The notes under the pieces: model-generated
Database searches by the model: none
Told to the model about the DNA's origin: nothing
The model's input: the letters and a program-made list of their open reading frames with translations, nothing else
Assembly (NCBI GenBank): GCA_024734555.1
Contig: JANPWX010000480.1
Span: 4,154,671-4,218,670, forward strand
Source of the DNA: Trochalopteron elliotii
Taxonomy: Eukaryota > Chordata > Aves > Passeriformes > Leiothrichidae
Length of the DNA stretch: 64,000 nucleotides
Reading direction: 5' to 3'
Shown: piece by piece, positions 49,263-61,208 of the stretch
Layout: each line of letters opens with the position of its first letter
Numbering within the stretch: position 1 is the stretch's first letter
Program-made: the position numbers and the translations under genes

Positions 49263-52200
49263 GTTTGTACTCCCAGGTTTGCTCTGTGGAATTGAGATCA
49301 GCATCTCTGGAATATTGTGCTCGACACAGAATGCAAGAGCAGGTACATTTGTGAGAGTGTGTCTGTGTGGACACATTCCTGTATTCAAGTGGTTTTACCC
49401 AGCTCTGTGCATTTCAATATTCAACATTTCCATATTGACCAGTTCCTCTCAGTGACTTCATTCTCCTAATTTTTTTTTTTTTTTTTAATACTCTGGTGTT
49501 CAGAGCATTCTGAGGAAATCTCCTCCCTGCCTTTTCTTCAGCTGAGCCAGTGGAATCTGGCTCTATTAATTGAATGACTGCCACTGGCTTTTAGAGTGGC
49601 AGATGCTGTGTGTTTTTTATTCTGGATCAAAGTTTTTATGTTCCAGAAAAGTCAGGGTTGGTGCATTACCTTTAATGGACCTCTCAGTGCTTTATTTCTC
49701 AGAGAAATAAACTTCCAGATTATTACATGTTAATGAAAGTGAGATAAATGATGTAGTCTTTTGTTTGTCCTTTGGCATCGTGAACACATTTTTTCTTTTC
49801 AGCTCACGATTTGAGATACCTTCAAAGACACCTAACATAAAATAGCTAATAAAAGATCTTGGAGAAAAAAAACCCTACAAGGCAAAAAAAAAAAAAAAAA
49901 TTGTAAAGGAAATTATCCAAAACATTAAATGGGCAGCATCCTGTCTTCCAGGAGTGTTCAAGGATTACCAGGAAAAATCCCTTTCTTTTCATCAGGTAGA
50001 CGAATGGCATCAAAGCAAAATTTTAATTTAATTTTTCATATTTTTTTTTATTTTTTCCTCTTGCTAATAACAGGAAATAGACTATGTAGAATCCAAATAT
50101 ATTATTTTTAAATCATTGATGGAGGTTTTCCAGTTCAAATTGGTGCTTTAAAATGAAAAACGAATGTTGGGGACGATGTTTTGGATAGTCAGCTGGGAAA
50201 ATACTTCCTGGCTATTTCCAGATTCCTGGCATGGCTGGGGACATCAACATTCTCCATCCCTCCTGTTTCCTGTCTGTGCCACATTCTGGCTTCTGCTGCT
50301 CCACTGCCTCTGAAGCTTTAAGTGGGTAATAGAGGTGTTTTCAGACTTTGGTGGGATCACAGAGGTTTTCCAAGCATTCTGGGAAGTTACATCTGCATAA
50401 AGGTGTAGAGGGCTACATGGTGCTCCCTCCCAGTCCACTGGGATTATGGATAAAATACAGGGATTTTTTTTTTTGTATTTTTTATATCTGTTTGATTTAT
50501 TCGTATTTTATTTGTGCCTGAGGATATTATTGCATCTCAGCCACTGTTTTATTCAGAATCACACCCAACAAGCTGCTGGCCTGCAAGATCACACGTGAGG
50601 CTTGTGACTTTCACTTAAGTATCTTGCAGGAATAAACCCTTTAAACTAAGACAAAATCAGACATCATACTCCATTTATAAAGGCTTCAATCACTGTAGAG
50701 GTGAGGTCAGGTGAAGTTCAGCTTGAGACAAACTAAAAAAGAAAAAAAAAATAAAATCAGCCCTGAGGAAGGGTCAGAGACTAAGCAGTTATTTGAAAAA
50801 CAAGCACTTATCTGAAGAACAGCACAGTTAATTCAGTTACCAATGTGGGGAGGGTGTGGGAGTGAGGGAAAATTTCTTTATAATTGATAAATCCTCTGTG
50901 GATACAATGGGGCTGCTACAATTGCTCCATTAAGTGCAGGTATTTTTCTGTCTCAAGCCTCTGAAATCAATGCCAATAATCTCATAAACAAAGCAAGATT
51001 TGACTTTGAGGGAATTAATGCAGCCCAAATAAGGCTGTATGTAGATATAATGGAGACATAAATTTATATTATCTATCTAAAAAGATTTGACAAACTAGCT
51101 TAAAAATAATAACATTCCAACCCGGAAGAGGAGAAACTGGATTAATGTTAACAGGATTTATTGAGACTCAATGAAATCCACAAGAGAGTTTTTGTTATGG
51201 CAGGGTTTTCACATGCCACAGGAAACAGTATAAAACTCCAAGATTTTTGAGACAAAGTCTTTAGCTAAGAGAAAGATGCTGTAAAGGGAAACACACCAAT
51301 TTAGTTCTGTAAATGAGAATTCTTGCAGCTGAAGCAGAAGTGTTACTATGAGAGGCAATTGTATGAATGAGTTTCAAAGTCCTTGTTGTCCTATATTTAC
51401 ACCAGAAGTTTTCTAAAGAGAGCCTTTAGTCCCCTGCTGTGTATTGTAAAACTTGATGTTCTGTTCTTTGGGAACAGCAGCAATTAGGATGTAGATCATG
51501 CAAAACACTTCTGGTTGTACAGTCATTAAAAATTCTCTCTCTGGCCCTGTCATGGCACTGCTGGGAATGTTCAAGGACTGCTGCAGCAACACCAGAAAAC
51601 AAACTTAATGCTGCCCATCTCAGCCACTCCTTAAAGCCTTGCAGAGTAGTACTGGTCTTTCCAAGTTTTCTCCTCCTTATAGAGAAGACAAATATTCAGT
51701 TTAGTCTTTCTATTATTGTACATCATGTTTTTCATTATTTGAATTTTATTCTACTCCATCTTTTTGTTTCAGAAAATTCAAGCATTTCAAAATGAAAATT
51801 GTGGGGGTTTTATGGCCTTTTGTTTTAAAACATAATGTACACCAAGTGATTTTAATGCAGTCTGGCACCTATATATTTCACAGGATTTATAGAGAATCCT
51901 TATCTCTGTAAATGCAACTCAAAGTGGCTTTACCTGATGTTTTTTGAACAAAAGTGAATCCTTTACCTAATTTTGTTGTTTCTTCATAGATTTGAGGCTC
52001 TGTGTGGAGCCTTTCCTTGCACTAGAAGTGATCAGTAAGAAAAATATAAATGAAAGTCACCCTGCAACTCTTTCCCACTTAGACCTGGGAAGTAAGACAG
52101 ATCATAAAAACCCAGTTTAATGTTTTCAAAGGAGCTTTATAGAAGAAATGCTCATTGTCATCTTGCTTCCCTCAGCAGCCCTACCTGAGAGAGGAACCTG

Positions 52201-53029
52201 CCACAGTAGAATGGGCAGGCACACAGGCAGATCTGAGGCATTTATCATCTGCTAATTCCTGTTACTACAGCAAAGTTTTGTGTGCCAGGTGATTGTGCCA
52301 GGAGATATTTCATGTACCTGGACTGGAATTAGTGTGCATAAACACAGTGTCCTGTTTTAGTTGATATTGTTGAGTTTTATGTAAATGAAGATTTTACTTT
52401 ATGTTGAGATATATTCAAAGGCTCCCAGAAGAGAACTAATTGTATTTCATTTGATGATGATGAAATAAAAAAAAAATAGGAAATAAATAATAAGTTACAT
52501 GGTTTTATTTAACATTGTAATTGTGCAGTTGTGCTGGGTTAAAAATTACAATGCTGTCTATGAAGCTAACAATTAATTCTAACTTCTAAAAGGCAGTTCA
52601 CGGCAGGGTGGTAGGATCAGTTCATCCAGCTTTTAGGTTCCCTGAAGGTTGTTACCAACATTTTTTATCTGCACACTTGGAATCACAATAGCACATTAAG
52701 TCATTGCCACCTTTAAAAAGACTTTATTAATTTTCTTCTCTGTTGTTGTCAAGTTTACTTACCTGAATATAGAATCCCTTCTTCCCTCCAGAGAAGCTGC
52801 CATACTGAGCACTGTGTTGTACATTTCTTCCTAGAAATGTTCTGGATGTAAAATACAAGATTGTCTGAGCACCAAACAGTTGACTGGGGATTAGCCTTCA
52901 GTTACATCCCACTGTGATTCCTACAGGAGCTGCCAGCCTGGGCTCAGCCCTCTGGGACAGCAAACCTGCCTTAGGCATGGAGAAACATGGATCTGGGGTT
53001 TGCTCACTGGTGTATTACAGATACCACAA
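49263..53029. other. unique noncoding DNA
   Basis: No gene or known repeat recognised. Poly(T) lies near 49471-49486, poly(A) near 49885-49901 and T-runs at 50041-50056 and 50465-50474. Confidence 0.5.
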
Positions 53030-53560
53030 ATTGTGTTTTGTCTGGCTCGTGCTTCTCTCCTTGCTGGTTTCTCTTTGATTCCCTTCTCTAGTTTCCTCAC
53101 GACTCAGCTGTATTTTCCACAGGTATTCCTGAAGCTGGGCCACAGCACACTGTTTTCTTTCCACCAATCAAATTATCTTAATGCTGTAAAAGTTTCAATC
53201 CAGCATCCTTCCTTCCTTTTCTTTGAGTCCCCAGCATATCTGACCATCACAACTCTTTATTCTATAACTCTTTTCACTCAGGTGGTCTTTCATCTTCAGT
53301 TTGAGTACTGATCCCTTTTTTACAACTTCAATTTTCTTGAAAACATCATCCCTCTCTGTTTCTCTCAAATTGCCCTTTGCAACTCTAATTCTGTCCAACA
53401 CACCCATCAAGGTCATCTTATCAAGTCTCTATTTTCCTGTGCAGTGTTCATGCATCTTTGCATCACAAATGTCATACTTCATTGATCTCTGTCAGCACAA
53501 ATATTGCCAGCTTCTTTCCTCCTCTCACACACACTATCAAGCAATTTTATGAAGTGCAGA
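53030..53560. repeat. pyrimidine-rich tract on the plus strand
   Basis: About 530 bp in which C and T clearly dominate the plus strand, without a fixed repeat unit. Open frames on both strands here reflect the bias. It could be a decayed simple repeat. Confidence 0.45.
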
Positions 53561-53759
53561 ATGATTTTCTTAGCCCGGCTTGGCTGATCATGTTCAATCC
53601 TTCCTTTGTCTTGCACAAGAAATGAGAGAATTATGAGAGCAGGAAATCATGACAATTGCTGGAATGAACCACAGGGTGTAGTGGTCTCAGAAAATTGTAG
53701 AGACATCTTTTCCCTAATTATCCTCTGGATTTCCCAACATTGCCTCTTATTGTGTGTAT
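53561..53759. other. noncoding spacer
   Basis: No feature recognised between the pyrimidine-rich and the G/T-rich tracts. Confidence 0.5.
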
Positions 53760-53918
53760 CTTTTGGGGGGTTTTGGTGTTTTCTGTTGTTGTTAGTTGGC
53801 GTGTTTTTTGTTGGTGGGGTTTCTTTTGTTGTTGTTGTGGGGTTTTTTTATTTGTTTGTGTGGGTTTTTTGGGTTTTTTCTTTTTCTTTTTTTTTTTTTT
53901 CTGTTTTGTTTTGCTGTC
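53760..53918. repeat. G/T-rich low-complexity tract
   Basis: The plus strand is almost only G and T, with GTT repeats and several G-runs (GGGGGG, GGGG, GGG), ending in a T-rich stretch. The open frame of 152 codons covering it is rich in Val, Phe, Gly and Leu purely because of this bias. I do not call a gene. Confidence 0.8.
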
Positions 53919-56549
53919 ACTCCAGGAGCTTTACTGTACTAGTTTTGGAATGCTCCAGGTACCTGCCCATACTTGTGAAGAGCTTCTTAGTGGGGCTCAG
54001 TGGGGCTGCTCACAAAACTTCTGCACAAACCTCAGTGGTTTTTTGTCCCTTGGCATTTTGCTGATTACTTGCCTGCACACCCAGCTCTCTGAAACCATCC
54101 CATAATGCTGCAAGTGGGTCTAGTAGGTGTTAATTTGCATTGTGCCCATTGTTTTTCAACTAAGATCTGTACCTGAAATCCATCTGCTCACGAGCACAGC
54201 TTTTTTCTGTTGAGTTTATATTCCTTCCACACCCATCATTTCCCTTTTGTTAAGTGCAAAGTTGTTTTGAAACAACACCATCAGAAATGCACTAAACGGG
54301 TTTCCTGTCACTCATTGGTGTGAGGGGCTGGATGAATAAGAAAGTTTTCTTCCCAACAGAAGTGTGAGCTAATGGTCAAATAACCTGCAAACACAATCAG
54401 ACTCTCATTAAAGTTAATGGGGATTAGGGCTCGGACTTGTCTGACAATTGGCAGGATGCTGCTTAATAAGAAAATTTGTTTAGGGAGGAAAAAAGTTGTC
54501 AGCAATTCTAAGATACCTCAACCCCTGTTACCCTCATTTTTTATTTTTTTTTCCAAAAATAATTTAAAAACCTTTTCCTAAAATATAACATTTGAAGTGT
54601 TTCCCTTTCCCATATTTTTTTTCCTGCCTTTCTCAATCTACAGAAATCAAGAGGAGTTTTTGCTAGGGAACATTTTGAAGCTCTTAATATTATTTAAAAA
54701 AAAAATCTATCACCAGTTCAGCACAACATTTTAGGTGAGATATTGCCTAAAATGGAAGGCTAAAATAGTTTTGTTTACTTTAACCTGATGCTGCTCTTTA
54801 CTGTTGTGGCACAGAAAACATTGAAATGTTTTTTTCATTTTTCCTATTTTATTTTTCCAACTTGTTTATTATCCCTTATCTTGGTTATGTCCAGTTCAAC
54901 ACTTGGTAGGCAACACTATTAAATGCTAATCACTTGCTTGAACAAAAGCCTGCTTCATAAATCATTCTTTAATAGCCTGTCTAAAATATCTTTAGGGTGT
55001 TGAAGCTGCATTGCAGCATTGCTTACTGATCAGACTCTAATTACAGAAATTATACATCCAGCAGTTAAACCAGTACACAAGGCTTCTCTGACTGGGGCAG
55101 TAATCCTGTGTCAGTTAGGATCTTTCCTGTTGATTCTGGATTTCTGGCACTCTAATCCTGCTGTGCCCTGAGATATCTACTACTGCACATCATCCCTGTG
55201 CTACCCCGAGCTGTCTTTCCTGCTGTTTATAGCCTGCATCACTATGTTCCTTGTTTAGAAGTAGAAATAAGTGGTTTAAAAATGAACCCCCCCCCAAAAA
55301 AAAGTAAGATTATTAAAGGTATTCTGTAGCATGACACAGTACAATTGAATACAGTAGAGAAGAAAGAAAAATCACACAATGTTTTTAGGTTCGTTACTTT
55401 AGTCTGCAGGTTATGTAACAATAGAAGCTAAATAATTCAAGAAATATTACTAGCACTGTTGTTTTATAACAAGGAGTAAAATTAAAGGATTTATTAGGTT
55501 GGTTTCTGTGCCATGCATAACCTAACTATACTCCCTTTTTATTTTTTTAAATATTTCTATCACAAATTTTGGTAATATTTACAGCTGCACCTCAGGAACA
55601 GTGAGTTGAAGTGTGAAGGGAATCATGTAGCTTACAAAAGTGTCAATTATTTTTCAATTTGCTGCTGTTAGTAACAAAATTTCCTTTTAGCAACAGGTGA
55701 TAAACACTAAGGAAACATTAGGAAAGAGTTGCAGGAGGAGGGAGATATGAAAGCAAGAAGGCTCAACCAAGTATTTTCAGTATAAAATTACAATAACTGA
55801 TCTTGAGTTGTTTTTTAATTCCTTTTGGTATAAAATTTTCTTTATGACATTGTGCTGTGAGCTGTGTTCAAGGACAAAACTTCAGGTTCAGTCCATCAGT
55901 TACTGTTTACCTCCAACAAATCAAATAAAACTTACCAGTTTTATTAGATGCAAAAGCTACTAATAGAACAAGTGGATGGCTGGCATGGATAAGTCTTACT
56001 TCAGTAGAAATATTATACCATATTCTTATCTATATATAAGAATACTTAAAGATCACTGCTATTTCCAGTGCATTTAATTGAATAATCTAACTCAGAGCTT
56101 TCTGCCTCCCAGATACATCCCCTATCTGCTGCATTCCCCAAAACTCTGAAACAAAAACGTGGGCAGGCTGCTTCCTCAGAGCTTTGTTGAGCAACAGAAG
56201 AGCTTTCCATCTGTCCTTACTGAGCTGTGCTCTGTAGGACCAAGAACCTCTATGGGTTTTTTGGGTTTTATTTTTTAGCTGCCCCCTGTGTGCTCCATCA
56301 CCTCAAAGGCAATAATGAAGTTTGTCTCAAATTCTGCTCTGTGCCTGTGCAGAATTTCCTGAGTTGTCACGTTTATGGCTTTAGAGTCTTGAACTGGATG
56401 GACTGAGCAGCAGGCAGCACTTGGCAGATAAAAATGAAATTCCAGGGGAATTCCCAGCGAATGTTCCCCAGGGACAACCCAGCATCACCACTGGATGTTA
56501 GTTTCTAATATTGCATTAACACAGAACCACTTTTACCCAGTCTAAACCA
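53919..56549. other. unique noncoding DNA
   Basis: No gene or recognised repeat. A C-run followed by an A-run (55287-55303) resembles the one near 1601. Confidence 0.5.
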
Positions 56550-56700
56550 CAGATCTTATTTGGTGGTGTTGTATAAAAAGACCAAAGGAGGGCCAATATT
56601 TTTGTTTAAACCGCAGAGAAGCCTTTTCTCAGCTTTATTTTTGTCCCAAGCACTTCCATCCACTGGTGACCTGCCCTGACCACAGCCAGAATGACAACGT
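56550..56700 (-). other. possible unclassified repeat piece beside an LTR
   Basis: On the minus strand this has AATAAAGCTGAGAAAAGG (plus TTTATT at 56636-56641), which is LTR-like, directly upstream of the plus-strand LTR. The homologous LTR at 48.9 kb does not share this stretch, so it is not part of that family. It could be a fragment of another ERV. Confidence 0.3.
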
Positions 56701-57058
56701 TGGGGGTGTTGGGATATTCTCTGTCTCTTTGGAGAGACAATCCCTGGAGCTGGAGGGGTGTAGCCCTGTTTCTGTACCTGAGATGTTTTGGTTTTCTGAA
56801 ATTCTTTTCCCAGGGAATTTTCTGTAAACAGGAGAAGTGTTTTTGTAACTGTACCTTTGCTATTCATTCCTTTTCTTAGGAGGGACTTCTTCTTGATGTC
56901 CCTCTGCTCTGACCAATGTGAGTGAAGAGGTTTGTCTTTGTGTCACCAATCAAATTGGTCTGTGTAAGATAGTATAAAAGGGAGACACATCCCAAAAATA
57001 AAGGAGTCATTTTCAACCTTCTGAATCTCAGATGCTGTGTCGTAAATCAGCATCAGAG
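56701..57058 (+). mobile_element. ERV LTR, family 2, plus strand
   Basis: Sense copy of the element at 48900-49262. CCAAT boxes at 56913-56917 and 56946-56950 are followed by TATAAAAG at 56973-56980 and AATAAA at 56997-57002. The 3' end 'gcatcagag' is shared with the other copy and homology stops at about 57058. The start is TGGGGGTGTTGGGATATTC or a few bases later. The TATA-to-poly(A) distance is very short (about 20 bp), the same as in the other copy, so the R region must be very short or start further on. No internal ERV sequence adjoins. Confidence 0.8.
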
Positions 57059-60000
57059 AGGGGTAGGTGGAATGAGCTCACACAGATTTGCTCCACTTGC
57101 TGCTCATCCTGATTGAAGTCCTGGCAGAGGGGAAATCACAACCAGCTCACCTTTGTGTCAGCAGAATCAAATCAAAGCTCTTTGAAGGGTAATAGCTGGA
57201 ACCACAGTTAGGAAATTGTCACACAAGCACTTCAGGAAAGATAAAGGTAATATTAATTATTTGACAAGGAATATGGTGTCATGAAAAAGAATCATGTTTA
57301 GCAGTTGTCTAATTCCACAGAAAATTTGAGCCAGTCCAGTTCAGTCTCATCTATGAATTTGTTTGCTGTGAATTTCTTCAATTCCTGAAAGTTTGTCCAT
57401 TCAAAATTTTGCAGAAAATGTTTTAGCAGCTTTTAAAATGTTTCTGAAAACTTGTGTACCGGCTAATTTTTATCCCTTACAGAGTTCTGACAAAAATTAT
57501 AACAGGATGATACCCCAAACTGTTTTTTAGCAGTGAAGCTTTTTCAGATGGAGGAGTTCTTAATCCCTACAGAAAGATGATACTACATCTTTATATTCCT
57601 TACTGCTGCACAGGTAAAACAGGTACTGAGAGACACTGAACTCATTTCTGTGAGCTCTGAATCCATTCCTAAATGTGCATTCATTGCAAGGAGTGAATAC
57701 AGGGTTTACAGAATTCAGCCCAGGTTTCATAATTCAAATCAAAGCACAAAGGAGTCAAGTGCTCAGCAGTTTCTCATTCTTACAGAACCTTTTTTCATCA
57801 TCTCTGCTCTGCTGCCTGTTGTGAGATCAGCTCAGTCACTCCTCCCTGCTGACTTCTGCCACAGGCAGGCAGGGAAAGAGACCCCCACCACCTCCTTCAT
57901 GAACTTGCCTGATCACTAAGAAAACAAACATTTAGAGGGGAAAAAAAAGAAGGAAAAAAAAAGGATATTTAACTCAGTGACTCCTGTCTTTGCTCTGGCA
58001 GTCTTTGCATTGCCTTGCTGGTGACTTGCAAGTGGTGAATTCATGGGTTGTACTGAGAGAAATGCAAATTTTTGTGTTTGTATTCATTGTAAATACTTAG
58101 ATAAGAGGCTACTTTTGCTGCCAAGTTCTACTTGGAGTGACATTGTGATAAGTTTGTAATAAGTTAACAACGGCATCTGGTGAGTGAGAGACACTGGAAT
58201 AACTTTAAATAATGTAACACTAAATCAGTATTTAATCTTTGTTATGGGTAAACTGAAAGAGATACTTTGTAAAGTCTAATGCATTCCAGACCAGTGAGCA
58301 TTTGCTTCTTATTATGCCTTTTAGCAAATGATGTGTTACTAAATTTCAGTTGAAACATGACCTTGGGCAGAATAGGCACCATTGCATAAAATCCTAGAAG
58401 TCTCCACTTAGGTGTACAGAAATCAGCTTTTTTTTTTCCTTTTTCTTTCAGCTTGGATTATGTGGCAACCAAAGTTAATGCCATAACCATTACATCTATT
58501 TCTATGATGATAAATCACTGTTAAAACAATGTTTTGTTCAGAGAGGCGTGGGAGCATCATACAACAAGGTGCAGATGATGGAAATCTCTCCCTCCCACAT
58601 TTCTGTGCACAGCACCTGCCTCACCATCTCTGCCCAGGGGTCCTTGCTGCACAGGTTTCTGTTCCCCACACAACCAGCAGGGCTGTTTTCTTTTGAAAAC
58701 AGAAAGAAAAACAACACAGAAATCAATTCTGCAATGCCTTCTGTTGTGTTGACACCCAGCACTGAGTCACCTCCGTGGCTTTTCTGGAGGTGCAGTTTAA
58801 ATCAGGTCTCCTGACCTCACTATTCCCCTTGTTCCCTTTCTCCTCCACATTCTTGGGGAGGAGCTGCCAGCACAGGCTGCAACCAGCAGTGATCAAACCC
58901 TTCAAGAGCTTGCCATTAATTATCCATTTTTGTAGATTTTTCCTGCTTGGTGACTCATTTCCTTTCAGAAGTTGTGTGCTGATGTGATTGACACCTTCAC
59001 TTTATACCAAGAATTTATAATTTCTCTTACAGCTCATTTTTGTGGGGAATACAAGACAGGATTTTTTTCCACTCAGTGGTCATTGATCAGCTTGTTAATT
59101 AGCAGGATCTGCTTGGTTTGGAGTAGGTGGATAAGGACATCAAAAGCAGATTATTCCTGCTACTGCTCCACACAGCAGCTCAGTCCTGCAGAATCAACTC
59201 TCCTGCTCCCAGTGTGAGCTACAGAAATCCACCTAATGCAAATAATTCTCTGCCTAAAAGCCTGGCCAAATGCATTTATTCAGTGCAGACATATTTATTG
59301 ACCAGTTTTCCAAGACCTTCTGCAGCATTTTTGCCTGTCTCCACCAGGGCTGGTTCCACAATGGTATTTCAGTATTTGACAGGTGCTTGTGTATTCAAGC
59401 TAAAAAGAAAATGAAGGGGGAAACAAAAGACTATTGATTTGTCCAATAAAAAGTCAGTTACACTTAAAAGGTGTTCTTCCTCAGGTGAGTTAAAAGGATA
59501 ATAAATCCTAATTTAAAAGACAGTGATTAATTCAGTCTTGTCCCATGCTGTCATTTTTTGTATGTAAACAACTATTAAGTGATCTTATAGCAATTTACAC
59601 CCACTTCTTCCATGCCCCAAATGTTACTGCTAACTATGCTGAGCACTAGTTATTTGAAAATATCTAATTTTGAATTAATAAAACTGCTCTTAGGTAAAGG
59701 CAAAGACACAATAACTCTGATTTTTTTTGCCATTTTTTGTATACATTTTCACAGGCCTGCAAGCATTTTGTATGTACATGGAAAGTGATGTCTCTGCTTT
59801 GTGTATGTGGTTGTTTGCATTTACCAACCCACTGAACAAGGAGTGGAAGTTAAATTAAGATTTTGCAGGGGTATTCAGAATAACGTGTGTGAAATGATAA
59901 GAAGGAAAATTATGAACACTTAAGTAATTACAGACACACTGGGAATGTATAAATGCTTTTCCATCATTTCTATTTATTTTTCTGGTGCATAGTTCTGTTG

Positions 60001-60839
60001 GAAAATGTTGATTAATCAATGTGAAAGAGACAGTATTTTTAGTGGGGCAAATTTTGTTTTTAACAAAAGCAAATGATTCTTGAAAAAGCAATGATTCTTG
60101 AATGTGCCTTTAGATTGGCTGCTTTTGTTTTGTGGAAATTTTTTCCTTATTTTTATTTTTTTCCTTGCTTCAGCAGAAATCTGACCTCCAAAATAACTTT
60201 TAGCAATTTCTTTGTTTTGGTATTTCTTAAAATATGTCAAATGCATCCCAGCGTTTTTTAGACTTTCTTCATTAACAAAGGGCTGACAATCTGTGTCTGA
60301 ACAAAATTAACAGCTAGGTTTTTTGTTTATATTTTTTACATGTGGTATCAGATCCATCTAAAAAGCCTCAAGTATATTTTTCCTTTCTTTCAAGCAGTGG
60401 CAAAGACACATGTTTTCTATTTGACTTCCTCCCTGCTGCACATGGAAACTTTGTTCATTATATTTTTCCCTCGTGGTAAAGAGCCTCTGAGGGACTGCTC
60501 TGCAAATGTGGAACATTATTTTTGGGTTCGGTGGCTTCATTTGTTGCACTGGAGAAGAAAAGGGGAAGGAGAAAAGTTAAAAGGGGAAATAATTTCAGAA
60601 TCTGTGGGAAATTGGTCTTGACCAGCTGCTGGCATGATACAGTTATGAGATATAAGAAGAAATTTGCTGTTTTAGAAAATATTTAAATTGATTAGAATAA
60701 AATTGATTAGAATACACATTTAATAGGGATTCCTCAGTGATGGTGAGGGGTACAGATTTTGTTGGGCTTTCAGGTCTTCTAAGACAATCATGTTCCCATC
60801 CCAAGTGAGGAAAAGTAGAGGAGAGAACTTTGAAAATGC
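57059..60839. other. unique noncoding DNA
   Basis: No gene, RNA or known repeat recognised. A/G-rich runs lie near 57941-57963 and a T-run near 58429-58437. Confidence 0.5.
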
Positions 60840-61190
60840 CTTCCATTATTCCTTCCTATTTCTAGTTTTAAACCCTAGCTTCTCTTCTACCTTCTTCCAT
60901 TCCCTGGATGTTGATGTTCTCTTCTTTCCTCATTATTCTGTATTTTAATTCAGTCTGTAGTTCCTCAGTATGTTCTCTTTTTTATTCTTTCCTTCTCCTT
61001 TATCTGCTTTGTGCTGCAGTTTCCCCCATGTTCCTTTTCCTCCAGTGATATTCCCTCTGCTGCTGCCCATCCCTCTTTTCCTTTGTTCTGTCTCCCCAAA
61101 GCCTCTCTCCAATCCATCTTTCTCACTTTGTCATTACTGCACTCACCTTCCTAAGGTGCTTCTCTCTATCCCAAAATGACATTTCTGGAA
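60840..61190. repeat. pyrimidine-rich tract on the plus strand
   Basis: About 350 bp of mixed CTT/TCC/CCT sequence with few purines, without a constant unit. It is similar in character to 53030-53560 but not visibly homologous. Confidence 0.45.
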
Positions 61191-61191
61191 G

Positions 61192-61208
61192 AAAAAAAAA
61201 AAAAAAAA
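61192..61208. repeat. poly(A) run of 17
   Basis: An A homopolymer that directly follows the pyrimidine-rich tract, giving an abrupt strand switch. Confidence 0.85.

Noticed and set aside
49096..49455. Open frame similar in protein sequence to one at 56556-56867 on the other strand
   Set aside because: The similarity arises because both cover copies of the same LTR family in antisense. It is not a conserved protein.
53606..54064. Open frame of 152 codons with a hydrophobic, apparently membrane-like middle
   Set aside because: The hydrophobic part is translated from G/T-rich low-complexity DNA, which gives Val, Phe, Gly and Leu in any frame.
48900..57058. A single provirus bounded by two LTRs
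   Set aside because: The two LTR copies are in opposite orientation and the DNA between them shows no gag, pol or env.
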